From positions 4,588,001 through 4,652,000 of the forward strand of contig CP126198.1 of NCBI GenBank assembly GCA_030272155.1: a stretch of 64,000 nt of DNA, read 5' to 3'. The first letter of the stretch is position 1; each line of letters begins with the position of its first letter. Below are positions 47,184 through 58,319 of the stretch, one piece after another. Both the position numbers and the translations under genes were made by a program. The stretch comes from Tetradesmus obliquus (taxonomy: Eukaryota; Chlorophyta; Chlorophyceae; Sphaeropleales; Scenedesmaceae). The notes beneath the pieces are model-generated. The model searched no databases and had not been told where the DNA came from. It saw only the letters and a list, made by a program, of their open reading frames with translations.

Positions 47184-48325
47184 TTAGCAGTGGTTAAGAG
47201 GTGATCGTAGCAGTTGCAGTTGGTGTATGGGTTGAACCGTCACTGTTAGCATCATCGCCAGCAAGGACGCGCAAGCGCAAGCAGGAGTGCACCAGCGCAC
47301 TCATGCCAGCCAGCCAATCATGTCACTCCGCACTCCAGCAAGAACACATACACCCGCGCAATCAAGCAAACAATCAACCAATCAAGCCGGCCACTCACAA
47401 ACACGCCCGGCACGGAGTTGTGGCTCTTCTGCACCATCCAACTCGCTTTCAGCATCACGTCAATGGGCAGCGGCGGCGGCGTGGTGCGGTCGTCGTCCTT
47501 CTCCCACCAGCCGGCAAGGCCCAGCTTGGCCGGCACGGGGATGAACTGCATGTTGGGCACTGCAGGGGGAGGCAGGAAGCAGTGCAGATGCATAATTGAG
47601 CAAGCAGGCGTACAGGACGAAGCGTCAAGTCGTCCTTCTCCCACCAGCCGGCAAGGCCTAGCTCGGCGGGCACGGGGATGAACTGCATGTTGGGCACTGC
47701 AGCACAACACAGCGGGCAGTGCAGGCACACAGGCAGGCACAACCTGCATGTTGAGCACTACAGCGAGACACAGCACGAGACAGGCAGGCAGATACGGCAG
47801 GCACAGGTGTCAGGCACACAGGCACAAATTGCACCTTCAGCACTGCAGCACATGTTACTACAATTTATTACTGCTCACCTGCGAATGACAGCGGCGGGTC
47901 TGGCACCCAGGACCCTGTGGGGGGCGCCAGCTCCTTGACCATGGACTACACCTCTGCCAGCATTGCATAGTGGTCATCATTACCACCTTACATTCTTACA
48001 AAATAACATGTTACTAACAATTGCTTACCTGCAAAAGACAGTGGCGGGTCTGGCACCCAGGGCCATGTGGGCGGGGCTGGCTCCTTGACCATGCTTTCCA
48101 CCTCTGCCAGCACGGCGTGGTGATCTCTCACTAACTGTTAAATAACACGTTACTGACGGTTACCTACCTGCAAATGACAGCGGTGGGTCCGGCACCCAGG
48201 GCCCTGTGGGCGGGGCTAGCTCCTTGACCATGCTCTCCACCTCTGCCAGCATTGCATGGTGGTCATCGTGGCCCCAGGATGACGCTGCATCAAACCACTC
48301 CGCATCTGCACATGTACATGGCAAC

Positions 48326-48365
<40 letters not shown>

Positions 48366-48440
48366 GGTTAGTGGTGGTCATCGTGGCCCCAGGATGACGC
48401 AGCATCAAACCACTCCGCATCTGCACATGTACATGGCAAC

Positions 48441-48480
<40 letters not shown>

Positions 48481-48549
48481 GGTTAGTGGTGGTCATCGTG
48501 GCCCCAGGATGACGCAGCATCAAACCACTCCGCATCTGCTCATGACAAC

Positions 48550-48592
<43 letters not shown>

Positions 48593-49991
48593 GTCAGCAG
48601 CAGCAGGGATCGTTGGTGGTCGTCGTGGCTCCAGGATGACGCCGCATTAAAACCACTCCGCAGCTGCGCATGTACGCAGTTGCACGCACTGCACAGGAAG
48701 CCCCAGCACCACCTGCCCCGCCATCATCCACGCAACAATTCACGCGCAACCCCCAACCCAATCCAACCAACCCAACCAACCCACCTGAGTACATGCTGCT
48801 GCCCATGCGCCGCAGCAGCACCGCAAACCCACATCACACCTGCAAGCCCTTCACTGCAACAATGCATCCTCACACGCAACCAGCCAAGCACCCAATCCAA
48901 CCAACCAAACCCACCCAGCACCCACCTGAGTACGCGCTGCTGCCCATGCGCCGCAGCGACACCCACTTGCGCGCGCTGCTGGTGCGTCGTGACATCTGGC
49001 GCCGGGACGCGCCACCGGCAGCACCAGACGCAGTCCTGCCCAGGCTGCTGGCAGCACCTGATGCACCATAGCCGATTGAGCCGCCGGGTGCAGCAGCCCC
49101 GCCCGGCACAGCTGCAGCACGCAAGAATGTGGCCACAAAAGAGAGCAGCGGCACGATGGCAGCGTACATGGCAGCACAAAATTTGGTCAGGATGAGGCGC
49201 GTGCATGAGGAGAGTTGTGTGGCCCGCACGGCCCGCACGGCTGCAAGGCGTAGCAGCAGTGTGCAATGCGAAATAGGATAAGGCACACGTCTCATGAGCA
49301 TTTTGATCTGGTGATTGCAGCAGGGTGAGCATAAGCAGGTGTGAATGCAGGATTGGCGTGCTGCAGGATTGGCATGTCATGCATGGGCCATAGACCCGCC
49401 AGGTGCAGCTATACAGCAGCAGGGCCGCCCAGCATGGCTGCAGCAAGCAGATGCATTGCAATAGAGCACAGCGCCGCAGGACTGCATGCGCTCAGCACAC
49501 CACGATGCCCCGTCTAAGAACCTTCACCACCAAAACATTTCAATGAAGAAGTGCAAAACCAAGTGCACAACCTGAAAAACTCGGCACACACCTGATGCAG
49601 ATCGGCTGTCAGAAGAGATCTCTGGCACAGACGGCTCCCGTAGGCAGGAGCACGTCAGCAGCGCCAGCAGCCCGCCGCGGCGCTGCTGCTGCTGCTGCCG
49701 CGCCGCATGGCCTGCTGCGATGGATGCTGCCTGCGCGCTGCTGCTGGCGAATACTGTTTCCTCTTGCAGGACTTCATCTTCTGGCACGGGGATGTGTACA
49801 GTATCACGCTGGCCCAGCATGGGAGCATCACGCGTGTTGGAAGCATCTGCGCGTGGCTTGGGGCTCAGCTGGGCAGTGTCTTTGACGGTGTTTAGGGTGT
49901 GCAGCGTAGGCGCGGCGGGTGATGCTGCTGTAGCCATGTTGGAAGAAGGACAGATGCTGGGCAAAGCAGGGTTGGGTGCCTGCTGCTGCAC
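44881..49991 (-). CDS. conserved-looking protein of unknown function with two alternative last exons
   Basis: Family not recognised. Exons on the minus strand: 49991-49592, 49111-48926, 48305-48168, 47559-47399, 47146-47072, 46321-46206, then either 45405-45219 or 45064-44881. Both last exons are in phase and end in a stop (420 or 419 residues). The N-terminus is Ser/Ala/Gln-rich with LLALLTCSCLREPSVPE; a basic stretch follows (RRQMSRRTSSARKWVSLRR). The compact C-terminal half has EWFDAASSWGHDDHHAMLAE, GPWVPDPPLSFAVPNMQFIP, GLAGWWEKDDD, KASWMVQKSHNSVPGVF, MMVKPRFVPPGFPRY, EYYDKTQKEEKTWALRRDL and SYGRIFFAADGTIIFR. The last exon encodes TRPMF.N.VD.I.EEY.RFE...QCCL...SGK.AVQYLVG..W...PKGSI. The density of Trp, Pro and Phe suggests a folded, conserved domain. 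No membrane helix or known catalytic motif was seen. A second Met (MATAASP) is a possible start. Confidence 0.75.
45818..46070 (-). repeat. two downstream copies of the end of exon 46321-46206
   Basis: Copies near 45818-45862 and 46008-46070 repeat SYGR.FFAADGTII.R plus the GTGCGG donor. Confidence 0.87.
46425..46785 (-). repeat. four upstream copies of the start of exon 46321-46206
   Basis: Copies near 46425-46448, 46508-46554, 46640-46681 and 46760-46785 repeat EYYDKTQKEE(K/E)TWA with the acceptor. They form an irregular array with a spacing of about 100-120 bp. Confidence 0.9.
47630..47700 (-). repeat. upstream copy of the start of exon 47559-47399
   Basis: Nearly exact VPNMQFIPVPAELGLAGWWE with acceptor. 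Fragments of the preceding intron are repeated further up to about 47850. Confidence 0.87.
47876..48110 (-). repeat. two downstream copies of the end of exon 48305-48168
   Basis: Copies near 47876-47945 and 48028-48110 repeat VKELAPPTGPWVPDPPLSFA and the GTAAGC- or GTGAGC-like donor. Confidence 0.87.
48327..48660 (-). repeat. array of (CAG)n plus exon-start copies upstream of exon 48305-48168
   Basis: Three units, each a (CAG)10-14 run plus about 55 bp coding EWFDAASSWGHDDHH and an acceptor, lie at about 48327-48440, 48441-48550 and 48551-48665. The two inner units are almost identical; the outermost is more diverged. Confidence 0.92.
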
Positions 49992-51164
49992 AGCAGGGGC
50001 CTGCCAGGCCTGTTGAGGCCTGATCAGAACTGCAAGGGCGTAGAATAAGCACCGATGTCAGTGGTGTGACGATAGCGTCGGGGGAAGGGCAGCTGTGCGC
50101 GTTTCAAACTGAGCTGAGGCCCTTGCTGCTGATCTACTGTCAAGCACCCACGACATCCGAGCACAACATAGATACACCGACGTCTGCTATGTTTCTTTAT
50201 ATTCAACGGTGCCACCCCAATGATCCCTCAAGCTAGATGCAGGTAGTGCAGGTGCCCCGCACCTGCTGTCGTCAAGGTCCAGTCGATCACAGCACGCACG
50301 GCGATACGCCGGAGCCAGAACCTCCTGTTCTGTGAATGATGCTGGCCGTTGTTGCAGGAGGCGCTGCAAGGCGCACTTTGTGTCCCAAAGGCAAAGCAGC
50401 AGCCTGAATCGCGGGTAGAACCAATGAAGGGATCTGAGATAGTAAACACTAATCAGCGACGCTTCACGACCCCAAGCTGATATCCACAAGATCGCCGGAA
50501 CAAGTCACTCGCACACAGTGACAGCCAGCCCAAAACGATGGTCGCTCGCTGCCACCCTTGTTCACACATGCACAAAGTGCATTGGATGTAACATCAGATT
50601 TGTTTGATTTTCCTGCGAACGAAGCTCGTATGGCCGCTGAGGCAACCCTAGTGGAAGGTCAGTCGCGTGGCAGTGCCAGCCGAGAGGTCCAAGGAAGCTG
50701 CAGAACCACAGGCTCAAGTGCTCCAGCTGTTGCTTCGGCATCAACTCGTATCATGAGCTGCAGGAAAGACATTGCATATAACTCGTTATTGCGAGTCTTT
50801 GCAAGGCGGATTTTCGGATAGCAGCTGGCAGACAACGCTGCAGGCACCTGATTGCTGGTTGCAGCAACCACGCCTCGGAGACACACTGTGATCACTTTTC
50901 AACTTGAACTTGTCACCAAGTACAGCAGAAGCTCTCCTGCCCCGGCGTAAAACCAAAACCACCTGTCAGCACAAGTTCAAGTACATATCCGTAATAACAT
51001 GTGCAGCCATGCTTGGGCATGCATAACAATATGCAAGCACACCACCTGCAACGGCTGTGACACAACATTGCAGACAGCTGAGAGCTGATTGCGGCTCAAT
51101 GAGCACCGGACCCAGCCAGAAACACAAACCAGCCACCGCACGTTATCATGCATTGCAGCCGCTT
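49992..51164. other. intergenic region, no supportable gene
   Basis: It lies upstream of the gene starting at 49991 and downstream of the one ending at 51165 (both minus strand). An open frame at 50558-50821 (plus) is not CAG-biased, but has no recognised family or splice partner. Confidence 0.5.
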
Positions 51165-53467
51165 CTAACCCACAGTCGGAGGCCGGACTGGCTTTGGCAG
51201 CAGCGCTGGAGCCTCTGCTTGCTCATCAGCCACATCAGCAGCAGCAGCAGTGCTCACTGCAGCTTGCTGCCGCCGCCGCTGCTGCTGCTGCTCGCTGCGG
51301 GCCACCTCACCATCATCTGCTGCACGTGCCTTGCTGCTGCCCTTGCCTGCACGCTTCCTGCCGCTGCCACTGCCTGCTGCTGCTGCCGGATCATTAAACA
51401 CCCCTTGGATGCTCATCTTTGCCTGCATCTTCGCTTCTCCATCAAGCGAGGGATCTGCATCGATCTGCGACAGCAGATCTGACAGCCCCAGATCTTCTTC
51501 ACTGAGAACTTCTGCCTCGGCCCCACCGTGAACTTCACCATAGCCTGCTGCATTACTGCCGGACGCTTCCAGCCAATCTTCCACCCCGAGATCTGACCAG
51601 ACCTCTTGCTGGACCTCATCCCTGCTGCTAGCACCCCGCCGCGCTGCTGCTGCTGCTGCTGCCGTCGCGCTGCCGCTGCTGCTGCTGCTTGGCTCGTCAT
51701 CATCGCCATTCACTGCTGCCAGCATGCGCGCAAAAGCAGCGCCATCTGCCTGCATCATCTGCTTCAGCTGCGGGTCCTTCTCCAGCCAGTCCTCATCATC
51801 TTCACGGTCAAGTTCATACTCATCTTCTCTGCCAACTTCATACTCATCCTCATCCTCATCTTCCAGGTCACCGCCAAGCACCTCCCCGCGCTGCATTGCT
51901 GCTGCAGCAGCTTCAATATCTATCTGCGGCTGCTTTGAAAGCTCTGAAGCCTCCCAAGCAAGCAGCTCTGCTGCAAGGCTGCCAGGCCTGCTGCTGCCAG
52001 CTTCGCTGCTGCTGCCATCTGCAGCAGCAGCAGCAGCAGCAGCGTCGTCAGCTGCCAATGCGTCTGCAGCAGAGCGGCCGCGCTGCTGCATTGCTGCTAC
52101 TGCCGCAAACAGCTCATCTGCCTCGGCATCGTCAAACCCTGACAGGTCAAAGCCATCCACGTTTGAACTGCTGCTGCTGCTGCTGAGCCCTGCTGCTGAG
52201 CCCTGATCCTCCTCCACATAGGGCTCAACAAACTCGCTAAACCCAGATGCCTCATCATCACCCAAGAACCCCGCCAGTGGGTCTGACAGCGGGTCACTGT
52301 CAATAACACTGTTATAACCATCTGGTCCTGCAAGCTGCTCTGCTAGCTCTAGCAGCTCCTGCAGTAGCACCTGACCCTCTGGGTCTATAAGAGAGGAAGA
52401 TGCTGCTGCCGCTGCTGCTGCTGCTGCTGCTGGTGGTGGTGTTGGTGTGGCTGCTGCTGCTGCAGCAGCAGTGGCAGCGGCACCAGCAGCAGCTGAGGCA
52501 GTTGAGCCTTTCATACGCTGCAGCATCTGCTGCTTGCGTTGTGACAGCCCCCCGCGACTGCTGCTGCTGCTGCTGCTGCTGCTGGCTGCTGGTGTATCGC
52601 TAGCAGTGGTGGCCTCGCTGCTGCTGTTACTGCTGGTGCTGCTGCCAGCTGCAGCACTTTCACTCTGCTGCTGCTCAACGGCAGGTGCTGCTGCTGCTGC
52701 TGCGGTTGCCTCACCCTCACCAGCAGAGCTCTGCAGGATCTGTGCTGGCTGCTGCTGCACGGCAGCTGCTGCTGCCGCGCCATTGCCTGCAGCCTGCTGC
52801 TGCTGCTGCTGCCTGGGCTTGTTTGCAGGCTTTGGCCGGCTGCTGCTGACTGTTTTGCGGTACTGCTGCACGCTGCTGCGTGCTGCGCTTGCCCAGCCAA
52901 ACTGCTGCTGCTCCTTCTTAACCTGCTTTTGCCGCTCCTCTGTTGACAGTGGATGAGTGTGCACAGCACAAGCAGAATGTGACACACAACACCAACTGTA
53001 ACACGCATTCTTATGCTTACACCCTCAACATGCGGCAGATCAATTATCGTGCGATAAGCTAAGATCAATTATCGTGCATGGTACATGTGCCAGCACATGT
53101 TTGAGTTGGTAATCAGCTGTTCAATGGACAGCAAACCAGAGTCAACTGCTAATTCGCCTGTAGCACTTTGATGGGTAAGAGCACCTGGCAGCAAGCAAAG
53201 GCCAAAGCTGCCAGTTCTGCCCAAAGTGTAGGTCAAGAGGCCATTCTAGTTGCAGCAGCCATGCAAGCACTTCACAACCACCCTTAATGCAGGCCCAGCA
53301 TGCGGCTTACTTGCTGGCATGGTGCAAACCCTGCAGTGGCTGCTGCTGGTGTTGCTGATGCGGCGCATGAGCATGCACTGCCAGACACTCACCTGGGCTT
53401 GGCTCTTTCGTGTTGTCCACCGGAACGTATTCGAAGTACATGCCCTCATTCTTCTGGTTGCCTTTCG
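51165..53467 (-). CDS. acidic, low-complexity protein of unknown function (5' end unresolved)
   Basis: Two exons can be joined with confidence: 53467-53393 (acceptor tentative) and 52939-51165, phase 1, reading NEGMYFEYVPVDNTKEPSPEERQ across the splice. A short conserved-looking N-terminal part (EERQKQVKKEQQQFGWASAARSSVQQYRK) is followed by Ala/Gln/Ser-rich linker. Then come amphipathic or acidic blocks (LLQELLELAEQLAGPDGY, DPLSDPLAGFLGDDEASGF, EDEDEDEYEVGREDEYELDRED), the segment EEDLGLSDLLSQIDADPSLD and a basic tail (GRKRAGKGSSKARA). No catalytic motif was seen. An earlier exon near 53640-53690 (FVECTSSPPL) is possible. The mirror-strand poly-Leu/Ala frames over this exon are shadows. Confidence 0.6.
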
Positions 53468-55120
53468 CTAAGCACCGCAGGCTGTTGCCACTGCGACTGG
53501 AGTGCCGTGTTGCTGCTGCCAGCGGCTGGCGAGCTGTATGGTTTGAAGGCGGTGACACATACATTGTTAGTGATGTAAAGTTCTAAAGCGTATAAGCGGA
53601 ATTGAGCGCTTAAACTACTGCTCCATCCACAGTGTCGAAAGTGTGGTGACAAATGAGTGGCGGGCTGGAAGTGCACTCCACAAACACCTGCAGATAATGT
53701 AAACAATAGTTCGTTAAACATGCATCCAACAAGGCTGTGCTGCATGACAAGCAGCGCGCGAAACCATGCTGTAACACCCTGACATGTTGCATGTGCCACT
53801 TCTCACTTCTGACCACCCGAAGTCATCTGCCGGCTGCCTACAGATGACCCAACTTGTGTCCCGACATACCAGAGGTTCACTGCTTGACACCTTAACAATG
53901 GTGGCTTCTGCCTCCTCAGCTCCACAGCGGAGAGCATCCCTAACTTGTCAGGGTGCCTGGCAGAGAAACCACGGCAGAGCGCAGGCCTTGGCAGCAACCA
54001 AGGGCCGCAAATCACCACCTGTGACAGAACAAATACATGCAGTGTACAGGACACGGACCAGTGCACCACTCCAGCATTTCAGGAGCTACTTTGCCAGCTG
54101 GCACAGCAACCTGCGCAAGGCATCGAATGTCGATGTCTGGCACATGACAGGCAGCAGATTTTGACCACCATTACGCATCATCAACCACCGTTTGATCTGC
54201 GTTCACCGTACCATGCACAGGCAGCAGGCGGCAGCAGCCAGCCTGGCGCATAGTCAGGCCCAAACCTGTACTGTACAGCCTGCACAGCTGTAGGGTAGCT
54301 TGCAGGCCCGTGCATACGTTAGACGCCCAGAGCTAATGAAATCAACGCAAAGCAACATCTTGCGTGCGCTTCTTGCCTTCAGCGCCCCATCTACGTCAGA
54401 TAGCACGAGCATGAGAGGGGGGTTACGATTGCGGAAAAAAAGTGACCGCTTGTCAGCTTTCCCCTGACTTCTTGGACTTCATACACTTTCTCTTGAGATT
54501 GTTGAATTGTTCAGTCAGACGATCATGCGTCCGGTTACGCTTGTACACGTCAACTGCAGATGTTTGCCTGCGTCCGGGTCGCCACAGCGTAGCCTCGTCT
54601 TATCTGTCGCAGCTGGTAGTTTAACTTTGTTATATCGGTTCTTTGGATTCGTTTCAAAGCTGGGATACGGCAGATCCTGAGCAGGTGCGCTGCGACATCA
54701 GTGCCGGTGTGCTCAGGCTGCTGTGCTGGCACGCGGGGTCTCGTTTCCAGCGGAACGAAGGTGTAAACTATTATGAACTGCAGCTTATTTGCTTGCCAGG
54801 ATTCCATGCTAGCTGCCTGAGACGCTGCAACAGCAACCTTGGAGCACTACTGCCAACACAATGTTCACCCTATGTCATGTTCTGTGCCTTTCTTGCCCGA
54901 TCTTCGTCCCTGCAGGAAGCGCTTTGTCGCAACAGCCTGCTGCCTGTAGCTTACTTTGGAGCCGCTCAGTCTTTTGGAGCCGCTCAGTCTGTCGGCGGCA
55001 AAATCCTGCAGTACAGCAACCGCTTCCCAGCAACTGGCACGCTGCGGTCCAGTGCCGGCAGCAGCAGGCATCTGCTGAAGCAGCAGCGGCACTTGCAGCA
55101 GCAGCAGCAGCAGCAGCAGC
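53468..55120. other. region between an unknown minus-strand gene and the SWEET gene
   Basis: It should contain the 5' exon(s) of the minus-strand gene and the SWEET promoter and 5' UTR. No convincing exon was chosen. A CAG run at about 55096-55121 directly precedes the SWEET start codon, so the 5' UTR probably carries it. Confidence 0.45.
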
Positions 55121-57361
55121 ATGGAGGCCCGTGACGCGTTCATGCTGTACGCCTGCCCCAGCCTGGGAGCGCTGCTGGCCTTCTGCATGTTCATATCACC
55201 CATGCGCGCAGTGTTGGCCGTCAACAGGCGCAAGCAGCTTGGGGTGAGTTCATTATGCAGAGCACTGCAGCATGCATATGCCAGTGGCTACCCAGTCTGC
55301 ATCAGCAACTTCGTGTTGGCAGTTGGCATGGCTGTCACTGCTTGTTCGTGCAGCTGCTGGTGCCCAGCAGCAACCGCCCGCAGCTTGTGTTCAGCATTTG
55401 CACAGCCGTCTGTAATGCGTGCAGATTGTCTCATGCAATCATCTACATCTCGCGCTTGCTAATTCTCTCACAAGTGTGCACACCTGCTTGCACACTTGCT
55501 TGCCCCTGCAGGAAGTGAACCCGCTGCCCTTTGCTGCCATGATCGCCAACGGCATGGGCTGGCTGGCCTACGGCCTGCACATCCATGACTACTTTGTGTT
55601 TGGCAGCAATGTGTCGGCGCTGCTGCTGGGCCTGTTTTACGTGATGACAGTCAGCAAGTTTGCTGAAGAAAAGGTGCGCCTACTGCAGCACGCACGCAGG
55701 CCTCTGATTTATTGATGCACGGTGTGCCTGCTTTTGAGTAGTAACACATGCGGTGTCAGTGCCATTGCATGCTATGCTGTCAGTGGCATTGATGCACGCT
55801 GCTCAGTTTGGCAGCTTGCTTATTCAAGCGTGTTGCCGTCATTTAAACTGTTACAACACCAGAACGCGCCCCTGGAATCGCCCGCAGGTGCAGGACTTGC
55901 TGCGCAACATCCTGCTGGCGCTGTGCTGCTTATTCCTGGCAGTGTCTCTGGTGTTCATGCTGTTGTCTGCGCTTCAACACACCTGATAATTTGTCTCTTG
56001 CAACACCTGCAGATGCAAGGACCTGCTGCGCAACATCCTGCTGGCTCTGTGCTGCCTGTTCCTGTCATTGTCTCTGGTGTTCATGTAGTTGTCTGCGTTT
56101 TAATGCACTTGACAATGTGTCTCTTGCAACACCTGCAGATGCAAGACCTGCTGCGCAACATCCTGCTGGCGCTGTGCTGCCTGTTGCTGGCAATGTCTCT
56201 GGTGTTCATGTTGTTGTCTGCGTTTTAGTGCACTTGACAATGTGTCTCTTGCAACACCTGCAGATGCAAGACCTGCTGCGCAACATCCTGCTTGCGCTGT
56301 GCTGCCTGTTCCTGGCAGTGTCCCTGGTGTTCATGGGGGCTGGGCTGGATGCGGCAGGCAACAAGTCCCTCTGGTGAGCAGAAAGTGCTGTGTACAGTAG
56401 TTCCTGCAAGAGGGTTCCTCAGCTAAAGTTGTGGTGTTGCTGAAAGTTTGTGGTTGTTGGACTGTAGCACAGGCTTTCTGTGCTGAGGAGGAGAGGTGGT
56501 GATGTATCAGCAGCAGGCAGACTAAGCAGATGCAGCTGGCACAAGCAGCTTTGAGGGCGCATTTGCGCTGCTGAGTACGCACATGCGCACCTTCTATGCC
56601 ACCTGTTGATTTCACAGCTGCCTGCGGCTTCAGCAGGCAACACTGCATACCTCCCCAGAGTTTAATGTTACAGAGCATTGTCTGCACAACTCAGCTGACA
56701 GTGCCACTTTGGGTTCTGCAACTTGTGCAGGGGCTCCACTGCGGTCGCCATCCTGGCCATCTACTATGTCAGCCCCCTCACCACGCTGGCAAAAGTGCTG
56801 AGGCGCAGAGACTCTTCCAGCCTCTACAGGCCAATGCTCATCGCCAACATTGGAAACGGGCTGCTGTGGTTTGCGTACGGACTTGCAACACACGACTGGT
56901 TCCTAATCATGCCAAATGGCATCGGTGCAGCATTCAACGTGCTGAGTTTGGGCATTAGCTTGATGTTTCCAGCAACGGAGCGCAACAAACGCCTGAAGCA
57001 GCAGCGGCAGCAGCAGCAGGAGCAGGGGCAACTAGGGAGTTTCAGCAGGAGAGTGAGTGACTCAGCAGCTGAGGACGCAGTTGGTGGTTCTGCTGCCGGC
57101 ACGCGTCCGTTGTCCTGGTTGACAGGCATAGCAAGGATGCCTGGCAGCAGGCAAACAGCAGCAGCAGGGGGAGGAGGTGTGTCGCCGTTAGCAGCAGAAG
57201 AGGCGATTCACGGTCCTGACCGGATGTTAGACGCGCAGGATGGGACAGATTTCAGAGCAGTTGCAGCAGCAGAGCAGCAGGCACTGCATGTGGTTGGATT
57301 TTCAGCTGCCAGCAGGACACATCTAGGAAGGTTTGACGGGAAAGACGACAGCATTGTTTGA
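55121..57361 (+). CDS. SWEET: SWEET (MtN3/saliva) sugar uniporter
   Basis: Bidirectional sugar transporter with seven predicted membrane helices (two MtN3 triple-helix bundles and a linker helix). Exons 55121-55243, 55512-55673, 56264-56373 and 56731-57361 are all in phase (341 residues). The first bundle (about 1-95) has MFISPMRAV with the TM1 proline, then EVNPLPFAAMIANGMGWLAYG. The linker helix is LLRNILLALCCLFLAVSLVF. The second bundle has IYYVSPLTTLAKVLRRRDSS and ANIGNGLLWFAYGL, with the paired Asn and Pro residues expected of the substrate pathway. The cytosolic tail (about 120 residues) is Gln/Ala/Gly-rich and longer than in most land-plant SWEETs. The linker-helix exon is preceded by three tandem copies (from 55888). 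Confidence 0.95.
55888..56263 (+). repeat. tandem exon-plus-intron copies before SWEET exon 56264-56373
   Basis: Copies begin at 55888, 56013 and 56139; the true exon begins at 56264, giving a period of about 125 bp. Each unit has the acceptor, about 70-80 nt of linker-helix coding sequence and about 50 nt of intron. A unit spliced instead of the true exon would read into a stop or a frameshift. Confidence 0.92.
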
Positions 57362-58319
57362 CACTGCTCAGTGCAGAGCAGGGAACAAAGCAATTTGGTG
57401 GTTAAATGAAGATTTTGTTTGTTTGTGGTTGTCTTTCTGTTGAGTTTTGTGGTGCATGTGCCCATTTAACGTTACGTTACATGCTCCACTCATCCAAAAA
57501 GTGGGAATCCCAATCAGGAAATTAGTATCTGCAGCAGCAAGATGCAGCATGCTGTTATGATGTGGCACAATGTTTCTGTCTAGCGGTGCTTCAAGATTGA
57601 AATTGGTGAATATTGTGCCCTGCTGGTGTGGCACCATGACTCCTATGATCCGGTTGTATGGTATCCAGTTCACGTTGCCATCAATTTGATCGTATGGTCC
57701 AGGACATCTGTCTGTTAGGGTGCTGCAGTGCCTGCAGGGGTCTCGAGCCTACTGTGGTTCAGCGTTGATGTTGTCAGTTGAACAGCCGCAGATTGGGGTG
57801 CTGCCCTGCTATGTTGGTGCATAATGACCTGGTGCATAATGACCTGATAACGAAATTGTAGCAATCATGACTACACGCCTCACCATGCTGGAAGGTTTTT
57901 GGCGGCTAGCTTAATAGGGCCGTGGGCGTGATCACGGCCTGTGATGCCACATTTTCGAACTGCAGTTCACACAGTGTGCAGATGTGGCAGTGCACCAGTT
58001 CCATTGGCAGGACATGCATAGGGGTCGTGTTCCTCTGAACTAAGTCTTAAGTGGCCGTTATACGTGTTCGTCATCCAAGGGGGACTGTTCAACGTTGGAG
58101 ATGTGCATTGGTCAACTACAAATCTACCCGAACCCTAAACCCCCTGTCCTTGTCGCCCATCGGAGGTCACCGTGACCCTCACGCCAAACCAAATCCGATG
58201 TTACCCTACATATATGGATTAGATTAAAAGCTGTGGGATTGCTGCTCATTTGGCTACCGCAAACCATGTTGCACGCAGACCGTCAACGGCAGCATTGAAT
58301 TGCGAGCACACGTTCAAGC
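57362..58319. other. SWEET 3' region and promoter of the first helical-repeat paralogue
   Basis: No gene was recognised. AACCCTAAACCCCCTGTCC at about 58131-58149 and CAGACCGTCAACGGCAGC at 58276 recur upstream of the second paralogue (about 62457 and 62594), so this promoter region belongs to the duplicated unit. Confidence 0.6.

Noticed and set aside
48327..48665. Regularly spaced repeats resembling a CRISPR array
   Set aside because: The units are CAG microsatellites plus exon fragments with splice acceptors in a eukaryotic gene; there are no unique spacers and no cas genes.
50558..50821. 87-codon plus-strand frame as a possible small gene
   Set aside because: No Kozak context, family match or partner exon could be shown, so it was left as unassigned.
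52447..52956. Leu/Cys-rich open frames on the plus strand over the 51165-52939 exon
   Set aside because: Mirror frames of CTG/CAG runs. The minus-strand frame has acidic and basic blocks and a phase-matched upstream exon.
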